Notes under the pieces: model-generated
Database searches by the model: none
What the model was told of the DNA's origin: nothing
What the model saw: only the letters and a program-made list of their open reading frames with translations
Shown here: piece by piece, positions 46,911 to 59,590 of the stretch
How positions within the stretch are numbered: the first letter of the stretch is position 1
Layout of the letters: each line of letters begins with the position of its first letter
Source: Larimichthys crocea
Lineage: Eukaryota; Chordata; Actinopteri; Sciaenidae
Direction of reading: 5' to 3'
DNA length: 64,000 bases
NCBI RefSeq assembly: GCF_000972845.2
Contig: NC_040021.1
Coordinates: 7,855,291-7,919,290 of the forward strand
Translations under genes and position numbers: made by a program

Positions 46911-49900
46911 GAAGCCCTGTTTTTGATGGGCTCGTGAAAATCTCTCTACTCCACTGGCAGGGAATGAGGCTGTGACTCTTCACGGCATGAGGAAATAATG
47001 TTAATAATACAAAATGAACAATTTTGATTGTTTTCCTCTAAACAAAAATATCTAATTAGCAGCGAGTCAATTTTAACACTTTTCGTTTTTAGAGCGAGAG
47101 TAGAAGCTAAAACACGAGGGCATTAAAGCCTTTAAAGTCAGATGTGCTCCAGAGGTTTATGGATAAGATTATGATAGCAAAAAGAGGAGCGAGAGTACCG
47201 AAGAAATATGTTAAGAAGTTAGTTCACACAAATTACCAACACAGGAAAAAAACATTTGGTTTTATTTGGCCAGGTTTTGAGATTTTTGTGTTGAATCTTG
47301 TCTTTACTGCTACAACACTGTGGATGATCCATAGAGCACTCAATCAAAAGTTTTCACAGGGACAATTACTTTGGAAGAAAGCACACGGATATCAAAACCT
47401 CATCACATAAAACTAGAACTCTATGCATGGCCAAATACTACGAGAGGTTTGGGTTGAAAAGGCCCTTTAAATAAGACTATTCTATATTTATGTTATTGAC
47501 AACAAATCCAAGAGGAACAAAGTGTTAATACTTTCTGAATTCCCTGTGGCATTCAGCCCAGAGCCCATTCCTTCCTACTGAAGATATAAAAAAGTATAAA
47601 AAAAAATAATAAAAAAAAAGCAGGACATTGTGCTCTAGTGAATATTTGTGGTGGCGGGATTCAAAAACTGCCGAGCCTGAATGTCTTTAGTGGAATAAGT
47701 TATACCAGATTTTTTTGCTACATATGTAATACTTGTAGATTAATTCATCGTTGGGATTTGGTGACAACAAGAAAAATCTAGAATTTCACCAGGCCGATCA
47801 TTTTAATGCTGTCGAGTGGTTTAATTATGACATATAACTGAGATGAATGGTTACACTTCAAACCAGATATGAAGCCACACAACTAAACAGCAAAGCAATG
47901 TTTTCAGCACGTCACTTCACAGCATATCATATGCTATATAATTATGTGTTATTATGTACCGTATTAAAAGTAAGCCCAAATGTCCCAGAAAACAAGACAT
48001 GTGGATGTGTTGCAGAGTGCAGGTGTCTCCCAGTAGCAGTCCCCTGCACCATCTGTTCCTCTGGGCCGGACCACCTCCATGCGACTTCCATCGGACAGGA
48101 GGATGCGTTTGTTTTGGGAGACACGAGAGCACAAAGAGAGGGAGGGGGGGGGCCCATCTTTCTATCCCCGCTTTGATCCCTTCATTGAGAGGATCCAGGC
48201 GTGGCCTTCTCTCTCGGCGTCCCCCCCGGCTTGTGCCTGCCTGGATGGCTGAAACCGGGGGGCTAGCGAGCCCGTCGCTTTGCACATGGCACTCCAGCAG
48301 AATGAGCCCATTGACGAGGCAACAGATTGGCTTTGAGTGTACCTGATGGTTATCCCCCACTTCCCCCCTTCCTGGCTCGTCCCCTCTTCTCCCCTCTCTC
48401 TTTCAACCAACCAAAGACAATCCCTGTATCTCCATCTTTCTAATGAAATTGCCAGTGTGTAGTGGATTTAAGAGAGTGGCAGAAGCCATTGTTGGGTAAT
48501 CTGTACCAAAAAGGAGAAGTGATGTTGAGTGCGGTCCTTTTCTTAGTCGGGATTAGGCTCTGGGTTTTTTTCTCCGTTAGCCCTCTTTTGGTAATGCGTT
48601 TGGCTTTAGTAGCAGCTTGGCAGAGATAGAACAACTATGTGACAGGTACCAAACCAGCCAGCAGGTTGAATAAAAGTGTGTGAGAGTGCATGTGTGAGAA
48701 GTTTGTATTAGGGTGGATTTGTCATTAGCCGGGCAGAGGGTCATCTGGCTTTAATGGGTGTACTCAGGTGTTGGTTCTGATGTCTGCAGCAATGGTGTTA
48801 TTTGCTGTTGGGAATCAGATCCTGGCTCTGCCCTTCCCCCTCTGCCCTCCCTCTGCCCTGCTCCGGTCCCTCTGCACCCCAGCTAATACCAGGCTCATTA
48901 CAGCGCTATCGATCGACCCTCGCTTCACACCAAAGGGCAAAGAAGTCCTCTCCTCCCTTTCTCTCTTTTGTCATTCTTTTCCCCTCTTACACCCTTTTCA
49001 TAATCTGCTCTCTTTTCTCCGTGCCCTTTCTTCTCCACGACTTCCTACATACTGTCGTTTCCTTTCTGGTGATTATGTTTGTGTCTGAGGGGATGAACAT
49101 TTCAAGAACCTTTTAGAGTGCACGGGTGAGAACCAACAACGCAGTCAGCGCTGGCTGAGGCCGCGAGGAAATATTTGCATTCAAACATCGAGACATTTTC
49201 TGCTCGGTTAGAGGCTTTGTTTTTGTGCTGTTAACTTATGGTCTTCTTGTCTCGTCATCTTGTGTGCAGCAGTGTTGAGGAGATTATTTTAGACAGATTT
49301 AAGAAAAATAGTCAAAGACTTTCACTATACCCCCATCCATCACTCAACCCCCTCCCCTGCTGTCCAACCCCCTTTCTTTCTCCAGGCCGTCATGCTTCTT
49401 TCTCTCATTTTCTTTTCTTTATCTCGCAAGAGATTTGGTGTCTTGTAAAATAACACCCAATTTATTATACAAATCTCTGTAGAGGTATGCTGCCTTATGT
49501 GAGCTGAAGTGTAAACACTGTGAAGGAGGCTTTGAAATGAAAGGTGGCTCTTAAATTGCAGCACTTTATGTAGTATAGTGCGCGGCGGTCACATAAGCCA
49601 ACAGATTTACTTACACACTCAACATATTTTATGAAGATATTTTCAGACCGTGTCCTTAAGACGCCAGACTTTTCACTTCTGACATAATTCTATCGTTCAG
49701 TTCGTTTTGAATTCGGCTTGGAAATATTAAAGTAAAAGTAAAAGTGTTTCACTTATTGCCTTACTTAATAATATTCAGAAGATTTTCATGGGAATGTTTC
49801 TCAATAATGTCTGTACACCTTTAGATTAAAAAAAACAAACATAATGAAGACATTGTGACAAAGCAATGGACAAATATTTCATTGCAGGTAGAACAGTCAG

Positions 49901-50690
49901 ATTCAGAAAAAAACAATAATTATTACAGCAGTACAACGTTAAACATGGGGAAATCATAACTTTTAAGCTCTATCACAAATATATTATAACAATACCCTTA
50001 ATATATTAACATACCATCCATCTGTAATTTGTTTCTGAAAATCATCATGTTGAAATAAGTCTTCAAATACAAAGAAATTACACATTACACTACGCTGGAG
50101 CCACAAGTGGAATTATCTTGACAGCTTTGTTTCATTTCATTGAAGAAAAACAATATTTCCAGACATACCACAGACTGTTTGCAGCATGCAACAAAGGCCT
50201 TTCCTTTCCGTTGACAGAATTTATTTGCATTTCTTCTGCTACAGTAACTCAGCAAGAGGTTTTCTGTCCTCTGACCTCACAGCTCACAAGCTGCATCGCC
50301 TGTTTAACCATAATTGCTTGCACACCATATTACACCATACTTGACTTTGCATTTGCATCCTCTGGCAACCCAGTTGCATATATCCTTCAGTGACTTCACC
50401 CAGTCTTACTGTACGGTTTTATAATAGAGGACTGTTCAGTGCAGCATTACAGGGGTGATGCTGGGTCTCCTGTTGTTACCCAGGTTGGCTACCTCTGACC
50501 CCCCGCTACCTCTACATCTTTATTTCACGGCTGACAGAAGGAGTGCCAGAGCTCCTCCAGCTCGGGTGATTTATGACCAGCAGCTGCTGTTGCAGCCCAT
50601 GACCCACACAGCTGGGTGTCAGATGTGGTCTCCCTGTAAGCAGAAACTTATCTGGCAACCCAACATCAGTCGAGTGCTGGACAGAGAAAA
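46911..50690. other. Intergenic, mixed composition, no gene supported
   Basis: Contains GC-richer stretches at about 48000-48420 and 48720-49090 without splice-consistent exons. Their open frames overlap on both strands and read as low complexity. They could be enhancer-type conserved DNA, but nothing specific can be shown. Confidence 0.45.
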
Positions 50691-50727
50691 AGAGAGAGAG
50701 CGAGAGAGACAGAGAGAGGGAGAGAGA
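50691..50727. repeat. GA-rich simple repeat
   Basis: Imperfect GAGA/GAGG run. Confidence 0.9.
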
Positions 50728-50959
50728 GGGGGTAGGGGTAAAGAGGAGAGAAGACCAAGTGGGAGAAAGATGAAGTGGCAGATCATAGAAAAAAAAAGAG
50801 AGTGAGAATGAGGGGAAGCAGATGAGAGCAGAAGTTAGAAAGACAGAGAAATCGAGCTAGAGGAAAAAGATTAAACTGCAGAGAATTAGCCAAATCTTTA
50901 AAGGGTGTGAAGGAGACATCCAATCCTGACACAGAGAAAAAAAAAAGTGTGACATGTGG

Positions 50960-51260
50960 TTCAAGACAATTGATTTGAATGCACCGGCTAAGCTCTGCAT
51001 TGATTTCTGCCGGTGTGGAGAAAGCAAAATGTTTGTATTATTTCATAAGCCAATTAGCTGCAAGGAGACTCCTCTCCCTGTGTGCCTATTGACCCACAGT
51101 CTGTGGCTACAGCTTTATTGTCTGGGGGGCGCTCTATAAAAGATCAATAACAGGCGAGTGATTGGATTATGGGGTAATCAATGCATTGTACTAATATATC
51201 ACGAGTGATTACAGAGCACTGGCTAATAGGTGGCCTTAGAGAGCTGTAATGACATCACAC
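50960..51260. promoter_or_regulatory. Candidate enhancer/promoter-like block with homeodomain palindrome
   Basis: Non-repetitive sequence containing TATAAAA (51135-51141) and the imperfect palindrome ATTGGATTA-TGGG-GTAATCAAT (51161-51182). The latter presents two inverted GATTA/TAATC cores of the OTX/PITX/paired-homeodomain type. It lies about 10 kb beyond the 3' end of sim1. Enhancer function is inferred. Confidence 0.35.
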
Positions 51261-51380
51261 TCCTGCTGGCGGTCAGGGGGAAAGCGCGCGTCTTAAATGA
51301 AGTGTTGTGCGGATGAAATTATACATGCGCAGGTGCAATTCACATGTGTACATGTCACTGTGTGTTTGTATGCGCGCGCT

Positions 51381-51408
51381 TTGTGTGTGTGTGTGTGTGT
51401 GTGTGTGA
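51381..51408. repeat. GT microsatellite
   Basis: About 13 GT units, preceded by a GCGCGC run. Confidence 0.95.
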
Positions 51409-54400
51409 GTGCAGGGGGTAGTGTCAGGGTAGATGATGGGTTGATTTTCTCGGTTCTTCAAACAGCTGAAGAATAGTGCTACCAGATGGTGCGTGATAGC
51501 TTGCTCAGAAGAGGCCATCATCAGATTCCTGCTGTAACATAGTGACAGGGCGCAATTTCTGACGCTGGGTTCACTGCAGTAACATATGTGGAGGAAAATG
51601 GCTGTGGAAAAAAAATAACGCTGTTTTTTTTACGTATTTGTCACATTGTCAAAATTAGAAATGTGTGATAAATGCTGCTTTTAGGTTATATTTTGGAAGA
51701 TGAGTACGGAAATGATCCCTCTCACGCAATAAAACTGCCACCAGATGTTGCACAACACCAGCAATTCAGTTGATTGCGCTCATGATGTTCATGATAAACC
51801 AGTTCTCTAAATGAAACAGCAATCAGCACTCAGTTTGAAATCTATTCCAATGTGCTCCCAATCGCCTTAATCGTGGTTTCACACATTTCAAATTGCTGGT
51901 ATTTTTATTGTTTTTTATTAGCAAAGAAAAGTTTTTAGCTCTGTGCTGTGTGCCGTTGTGTTTTTCCAGCCCGTTCCAATTGTCATTTTAATTGTTTGTT
52001 TTAGTGCAAGAAACGGGACGATTTTCTCGACCCATAAAGCAACACGCTGTCCATTGTGTGCTCGACTGGGAGGAGAGACGTGACTGGCAGGCTAATCTCG
52101 TTAGACACTTAACACCAGAATGCCAGAAAGTAATGATGTAATGATAATGACGAACCTTTTCACAACTAATTATCTGTGTTTATCAACACGTGTCAAGCCA
52201 TTTGCTATAATTGAGTGAGTGATAGCCACCAATCTCTCCACTGTCTCACATTTCTTATGTATAAAAGTCTCCTCGATATCAACAGCAGTGATACAAATAC
52301 ACACTGATGGCCTGTTTAAAGGAGTAGTGCTTTTGTTTCGGTTCTTTACCCACCATTTTTCTCCCTAAAGAGTACAGAACGTCAGCTGAATGAGATGTGG
52401 TTTAACGCCTTAAGTCCTTTTTAAGTTGTCTTTGTTTGGTTTCTTCTTAGCTGCTTTGTTCCTGTGTGTCTCCTGCTCAAATACAAGGCGGAGACATCAT
52501 CTGGTCCTGGAGACACTCACAGCACAGGGGGAGCTTTGGAAAAAAAGTTCCTGTTTGCTCAAGAGTTTAGAAAGGCTTTTATGTGACAAATTGTGAAAAA
52601 AGAGCTGTTATTGGATGTGGCGAGAAGAGATGTTTTTAACACGGGGGAGGAGGAAAAAATAGGGTTTGCAAGCTGCGGTATATAGGCTTTATGTCAGGTT
52701 TGACTCAAGAGGTTCAGGTGAGACGAGAATAAGAGTGGCTTAAATAACACCATTTAAGATTTTTTTTTATTTTATTTAGTTAATTATGTTTTAATAGAAA
52801 TTAAATGTATATATTTGATTTATTTCAGCATGATTCTCAAATAACTTACATTTGCATGTGTTTTGTATAATGAAGTAATAACATATAAATAATATTGTAA
52901 TATCAAAATACATTTCTATTCACCGCGTGGGGGCCTTTTTTTTATTTTATTTGGATCACTGACATAGGAAACTGCAGCTTCTGTGTGACATCACCCTCGT
53001 CTGAGTTATCTGTATCTATATGCTAAACCCTCGTCTTCTTACGCATGACGTGCACAGCCAGGAGCTTCCATGCCTGTTCCTCACTCTCACTGCTGTCAGT
53101 TTCCTGGCTGTTTAAGTGTCCGTTTAAAAGCTGCTCTGTCCCAGAGGGCTTGTCTTTTACCCGTCAGCCCCTGTCGAAAGCACTAATCACCGCACAAAGC
53201 TGAGAGAGAGCGCGCCCATGCGCTTGTTAGCCCTCGTCCCAATCTTCTGCCATGTCCTCCTTTGACATCCACACGGGCACTTAATTCCCCCCTATTATGT
53301 TCTTATGTTTCTATAGCCTTCTAATGAGACAAGAAAGGGGAGTATCAGGTTGTGTCCATTGATGCGACAGGCCCGGCGTGTGTTTAATGCGTGTGAATGC
53401 ATGTGCCGATGCTCTGAGCCATCTGCCCATCACAGGAACATGGCGTGTAATAACAGAATCATGACCGTGGAGATCAGGGCCCCGGCAGGGAGCCTTGTAT
53501 TCATGGAGCTTTAAAAGCAGCCATCCAACACAGATCAGACACGCCCAACTCATACTCCCCCCTTAGCGCTTCTTTATGTGCACCCCAAACCTTCGCGTAC
53601 CCCCTGATTCCATCCTCCCAGCGGCATGGGCCTCAGACTCCATGTTGCCAGGGGTGATGTGGTCGCTAGGGTCAGAGGTGCTTGTTGGAGGTTAGGTTCA
53701 GACAGTGGGCCCATCTGATAGGACCATCTGGACGAGTGACCTGACATAATTAGTTATTAATTCTTCTCAAGGGGGGGAACAGAGAGGTGGTGGTTACACA
53801 CAGCTAATGCTCTTACTCACACTGCTGCTGTTAGCACCAGGATCACAGATGTAACCGTTGGAGAGAAATGATGAAGCCAAATTAGCATTTAAACATGAAA
53901 TGTGCCACGAGTCATCTTGCTTTCTGGTGGATCTCGCGTTACTCTGTCACTTTAGTTGTTTGTAGCTGGTTTTGCTCTTATTCTTCCACATTAATGTCCA
54001 AACGTAAACAACATGGCGTTACAGCGAGGTACTTAAACGCAGCTAGGATTTAAGTTGGAAGCAGAAAATGACTCAATCCACACAGAGAATGGGCACGGAA
54101 CGAAGAATCACGAGGGGAAAGTAAATCATAATGCATCCATAATTTGTTATAATTTTAAGTAAAGGCTGCTTTTGTTTGATTTCACACTTCCTTAACACAG
54201 GAACTGTAAAACTTGAAGCAAAAGAGCATTTTGATGGATTTCTTTTGCTGTTTAAATACTTGCCTGGGAAGCCAAAATCTGGAAGTTTAGATTCTTCCTA
54301 AAGTGAGATTTTGGAATACCAAGAATTGAATAGCCGGACAAGGAAAGTGGATACAAAGCAAATAACAATCAGGCACAAAATAGCTCATGAAACAGGCTAT

Positions 54401-55490
54401 TGATTGTATATAATAAGTCAAGACTATTATAGATTTTTCTGTCATATTGAAATAATCAGATCATTTGGATTATTTGTGTTACACGGAGGTAATTATGACC
54501 AGCATGTTTACAGTAACAGTATTTGGTAATTTCTCAGTGTTTTGCTTCAAAGATCCATCTGTCAGTGTTCAGCTCTTTGTGAGGAGTGTGTAATGTGACT
54601 ATCAAGGACTATAGTGGTACAGTGTCAGCGCCGGGCCCCTCCCGTTGCTCTCTGCTCCACCACTGCTGTTGCCTCTGCTGCAGGGGAATCTCCTCATTGG
54701 CATGCAGGCAGTGACTTGGAGCTGTGGAGCACCGGCACCCTCTCTCAAGGGACTCGGTCCTCGCTCTTTCCTTTCTCCTTCTTTCTCCTTGTCTGTCTCC
54801 TGCGCTCTCCCTCTTGCCCCCCTCACGCAGCTGTCACAATATCTGCTCGGTACGAGTGCTAGAGGGGATCGTAGGAGTGGAAGAGCCCGGCTGATGTGCT
54901 ACTTTAAAAGCAGGAGATTTCAAAACAGAACGGTTGAAAGGCCTCTCATGAGAGGTGTTGAATCAATCTTAAGATTTGTGGACGATCTGTAGCGTGCACG
55001 CAGCGTGGTTGTCGGCGCGCAGGGGGGATTATTCTTGCAACTCTACAGGAAATCATTTAATAAAGACATATTTCCTGTGGACTTATTGTGCTCACAAGTC
55101 TCTGTAATTAAATTATTTAAGGCAACATAATACATCATGTGAAATGCAAACTGACAGTATCAGAATTTCACTCTGATCCGATCTTGGCAGATCGCTGAGG
55201 TGTTTACAGTAAGAGGGACTGAGTTGCAAACAAACAAACACAACTCCTTGGCATGAGTTAGGAAGCGTTTCGCGGAGATGTTGGAACGAACAATGGCAGA
55301 TGAGAGAGAGGGAGCGAGAGAGGAGACATGGATCCTGTGTGGCTCTTTGGATTTGGCAAGAGTGAAAGCAGTGAGAAGAGCGCTGATACCAGCCAGACTC
55401 AAGCTGTGGGCAAATCAAGCGTGAAATCAGGAACAAAGGGATTCACAGGATTGGAGGGCATTAGATTCACACTGTCTGAGCCTTGGTGGT

Positions 55491-55491
<1 letters not shown>
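51409..55491. other. Intergenic, no gene supported
   Basis: Several GC-moderate, non-repetitive blocks (about 52020-52230, 53200-53720, 54600-54870) stand out from AT-rich flanks. No exon with credible splice sites or recognisable peptide. Possible conserved non-coding DNA. Confidence 0.45.

Positions 55492-55570
<79 letters not shown>
55492..55570. repeat. Long GT microsatellite
   Basis: About 39 near-perfect GT units; the longest simple repeat in the window. Alternating purine-pyrimidine DNA of this length can adopt the Z form. Confidence 0.98.
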
Positions 55571-55571
<1 letters not shown>

Positions 55572-56203
55572 CAGAGCTTAGGATATTGTACTTGTAGTCT
55601 TTTTTTAATAGCCTTATTGCTGGGGGATTAGTGAGTTTTAAATGAAGGCAGTTTTGTCACGGTTTTGTAAAAATGATAATGCTTTTGGTGTGATTTTTGA
55701 TTTGGAGAACAAAATTCCGTTTGAAGGAAGTAACATCTTAAAAATTACTTAACTAGCAATTCTAGTTTCAAGTTTGTGGGAGTTACTCTTCACGCCCAAA
55801 GGGTTTTTGTGGTGTATATACTTCCAGAAACGTCCTGGGTACCCTGCAGATTCATCTGTTTCAATCCTCTTGCACAATTTAAAGTCAGTCATCACAGTTC
55901 AGGGAGATAACCATGTATCTTTTGAAACGTTCACTGTAGTAGAGATGTTGTTTTGTTATATTTCTGGGAGAAAAAATGATTATGAGCAGTAAATTACAGT
56001 CATCAAAATATCAAAACTGGTAAATCTTTACTAAGTTGGTGATTTTTAAACAAGCAATTACTTACAGTTATAAAAAAAAGGGTAATAATGAATTCCTGAA
56101 GGCAGAAAATACAGTTTGACTATAACATTATAAACTCCATCACTGTGTGTAACATTTCAAATTGTTTGTAATATTACTTGAGGAAGAATCAAGTTTAAAT
56201 CAT

Positions 56204-56460
56204 AGTCAACAAATGAAATAAAAAGACCAAAAACCAACAATTAATTCATCCTGCTAACTAGTCTGTATGACCCGGGCTTGAAATAACTTGTTCCTCTGTG
56301 TCATAGACTTAATGTTGTTTAAAACACATCAATGATTAACACAGGTGCACTGTGTGACATGCTCCTTCATTACGGTGAACCTGGGCACTGTAGTTTATTT
56401 TAAGCCAGTCCCACCTACACTGAGCTGCTGCTGTAAACTCACCAACCAAGATAAAAAGAT
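56204..56460 (+). repeat. Dispersed repeat family B, copy 1
   Basis: Shares an ordered series of words with 59363-59590: CAACAAATGAAAT.. AAAGACCAAAAACCA, then TCTGTGTCATAGACTTAATGTTGTT, then ACATGCTCCTTCATTACGGTGAAC. No coding content. Confidence 0.65.
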
Positions 56461-56764
56461 GCATTTGTGATCTGTTTGTTCAGGAAGTATAAAGAGAGAA
56501 CACTTAATTGGTTTTGGTCTTTTCATTGGATTTGAAAAATAAAAATATAGACCGCAGTCCTTTTTAATTCTTTACTTTGAAACTCTTAAATGTTTTCTTG
56601 TTTATTCAAACCGGTGAACTTTTGAATAGAGCGTTATGACATAAAAAGCAAAAAGAGATTTTTACTTTGCATATTTTCTAGGCAGCATTCCCAACTCAGG
56701 TGCTGTGACACAGAGACAAACCTTATTTCCTCTCCCCTTTGCAGAATGACCTCACCTCTCATAG

Positions 56765-56820
56765 CTCAGCCAATCAGATCGACCAGTTGACCTCAATATC
56801 CTGGTCTACCCAATCAGAAC
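56765..56820 (+). promoter_or_regulatory. Two CCAATCAGA boxes, 40 bp apart
   Basis: CCAATCAGA at 56770 and 56810 in the same orientation, in non-repetitive DNA. Paired NF-Y-type CCAAT boxes are promoter-like, but no transcript is seen next to them. Confidence 0.25.
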
Positions 56821-59362
56821 ATCTAAATGTGTTCCGGTGCAATGAGGTCTGTTACGGAGGTGTCACTAAATTCCCCGGTTGAACGATTTTCCCAGGTCCT
56901 GTGCTGTTTTGCCCTTGGCTGATTCATTTGCAGGTCACTCACTAACAGAAGTACACGATTTTATTGCTGCATGGGGAAATGTTTTGATGCTCGGTAGAAC
57001 GTTTGCATGGCTTCACACACCGCTGCTGTGTTTTTGAGGGCAAAATCTCTAGAAGCCGCAATGTCCAAGCTGGAGGGGAAAAAAAACAACAAAGATTTCA
57101 GGAAATAAACAATTATAAGACGTCAGTTCACACTCAAAGAGGTCATAAAGTACACACGAACACAAAACATGTTGAAGCATTTTTCCTCTGCGCTGCCGAA
57201 GCTGCTTCATAAGGATGACTCTTCACTAAGCGCCGCCAGGTTGAATTATGGAGGCACTAGCGGGGGAACACTTTAATTGATGTATGAATATGCAATTGTG
57301 CCTCAAATCCTGGGCCTGAAATCAATCAAGTAGACATTCAGGGGCTATTCTGAGCTACCCCACCTGCACCCTCATATTCTGTGGTTGTTTGTGAGGTAAG
57401 GATCCATTTCTTCTTCACTGCAGTCGTGCAGCCCTTGGATCTCGCTCTTGCGGGTTCTATAGTTTACCTCCAAAGTCGAGCCAACCGCACGACACAGCCA
57501 GCATCTTTATCCCCTCTAACTGCTAATGCCCTATGGTGTAAACAAAGCCGATTCACTCGTGCTTTTTATTTGCAGTAGCGTAGTAGTTAAATTATCTGCA
57601 ACTGCTTTTATTTTGTAGCACTGTGGTTCATTACGAGGGTTTCCTGAGAGTAAGGAAATAATCAACATAACACATCTGTTCATGCGATGACATCATGAGA
57701 TGCTTTGTTTGATTCCTGATTGATTTTTATCTCTGTCCTAACATCTGCTGCTCTACAGTAATTTCTTAAAGCACTCCTGAAATGAAACTTTCAGTCACCT
57801 CAGTTAGAGTAAGGTCACTCCTGTTTAATGTGTGAACTCCACAAACTCCAACGTTTTCTCATTTTTAGTAAGTAACTAAATAATGCAACAGAAGAAGGTA
57901 ACCTACTAACTAACCTAACCAACGAATGCAATTCTTAATCACTTATTATTAATGAATTTACATTTATTTCCGTTTCATGTTGCATCATACTTCTACTTCG
58001 TTTCAGGTGGAAATAGTATTATTAAATTATATAATTATAGTAAATAATTATACTTTTACTCCACTATATTTGTCTGGCATAGTAGTTCATTTAATTAACA
58101 ACTACTGGATTTTTCACAAACTGGCAACCCAAATAAGGTTCCAATCCATAGCTAAATCAGTATAGCATTTATAAATGATTCATAATCATTCATAAAATCA
58201 TCAATTACAAAGTTCCTTAATTAAGATTGGTACCGATTTGGCATGCAAAACACATTATCATCTTATCAAATATGGTGATTTATTATCAATTAAATCATTT
58301 AAACGGTATATAAGAAGTTTAAATTAGCTCCACTTTGACAACATCAAAATGCTGCTTGCACATTATTTAATCGATCAGTTTAAAGCATATAATAATATAA
58401 CATCCTCAAGCTAACACTGCATAATGAGTACTGACCTGTATACTTTTATTTAAGTAACATTTTTCAATGCAGGACCTCCACTGTATTTCATACTGTGGTA
58501 TTGCTGCTTTTACTGAAGTGAATGATATGCTGTTCGTTATAATCTGTTTTTCACAAATTCTGTGAGAGAACTGTTGATTTTCCTCGTTGAGGCTCCATAA
58601 TCGCTTGTTTCTTTCTATAGGACTGAGGTGGAGCAGAGAGGATGTTGGGTGGAGGGGTAAGGATGGTGGGGAGGTGTATGCTAGTGTGTGAAGTCTGGGC
58701 AAAAAGCCCAGTGTTTGGCTGCATTTGTAGCTGACTCTACACGTGAAAGCCTTCAGGGCACATCAGGCGAAAGCCCGAGTGTTTAGAAGAAAAAAAAACT
58801 CTGTCTCTTATTATTGAAGTATCTCAGCAATAAACACACACACCCGCACTCATTCACTGACACACACACACACACACACACACCCCTACTAAACCTCAGT
58901 GATGTCAACAGCGGAGAAGTGTAGTTCTACCTCCTGGAATGACAGCAGCAGTGATATCTGGCAGACTATCACATGGTCATGTCAGCAGTGACTGATGGGA
59001 GCTCTGCATCCAGGCCCAGACTGTGTCCAGGTCCCTCTCAGCTTAGACAGGCAGGCCGGCCAGCTCTCCAGCTACATGTGAATAACTTACATATATTAAA
59101 ATATATGGCAGAGAAATTGCCTCTGAGCAGAGGTCAGAGCGGCTAAACGTGCAAGTTCAACTGCTCCAAACAGCAGAAACGTGCCGCTGCAAGTGCATTT
59201 TAAAACGTGACAGCTCGGTAGTCATACTAGCAATTTGCTGTTGTAATGACCTGGATGAGGTTTTTGTACTAAAGGTTTGTAATAATGCTTTCCTTTAATT
59301 TGCTTCTTGACAGACACACCTATAGATCACAGAACACGCTTTTTATATTCTATATTTCTAAC
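56821..59362. other. Intergenic, no gene supported
   Basis: Contains a CA microsatellite at 58860-58884. The parts at about 57230-57400 and 58880-59240 look non-repetitive and could be conserved non-coding DNA. No exon found. Confidence 0.45.
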
Positions 59363-59590
59363 TGTTGTCAACAAATCCCACGAAAAGACCAAAACCAGTA
59401 ATGAACCTGTCCTACTGTTAACCATTGCCTGATATAGCCGTTTTTTTCTGTGCTATAGACGTCCATTGTTAACCAGCAACTATTAAAAACGCGTCAGTAA
59501 CTCACATCACTGCATACGGTGACATGTTCTTTCATTACGATGAACATGGAGACTCTGTCCCGCAGCCGTAAATACTCACGAGTGCAGCAG
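59363..59590 (+). repeat. Dispersed repeat family B, copy 2
   Basis: Diverged relative of 56204-56460 in the same orientation: CAACAAATCCCACGAAAAGACC, then CTGTGCTATAGACGTCC, then GACATGTTCTTTCATTACGATGAACATGG. Confidence 0.65.

Noticed and set aside
47917..48360. Overlapping frames on both strands around 48 kb (up to 147 codons)
   Set aside because: GC-richer sequence gives long frames in several registers at once; no known peptide, no splice-consistent partner exon.
49238..49453. Frame with PLPCCPTPFLSPG near 49.3 kb
   Set aside because: Short, low complexity, no splice context or family match.
54602..54992. Frames on both strands near 54.7 kb
   Set aside because: No conserved motif and no junctions; both strands equally open, which points to composition.
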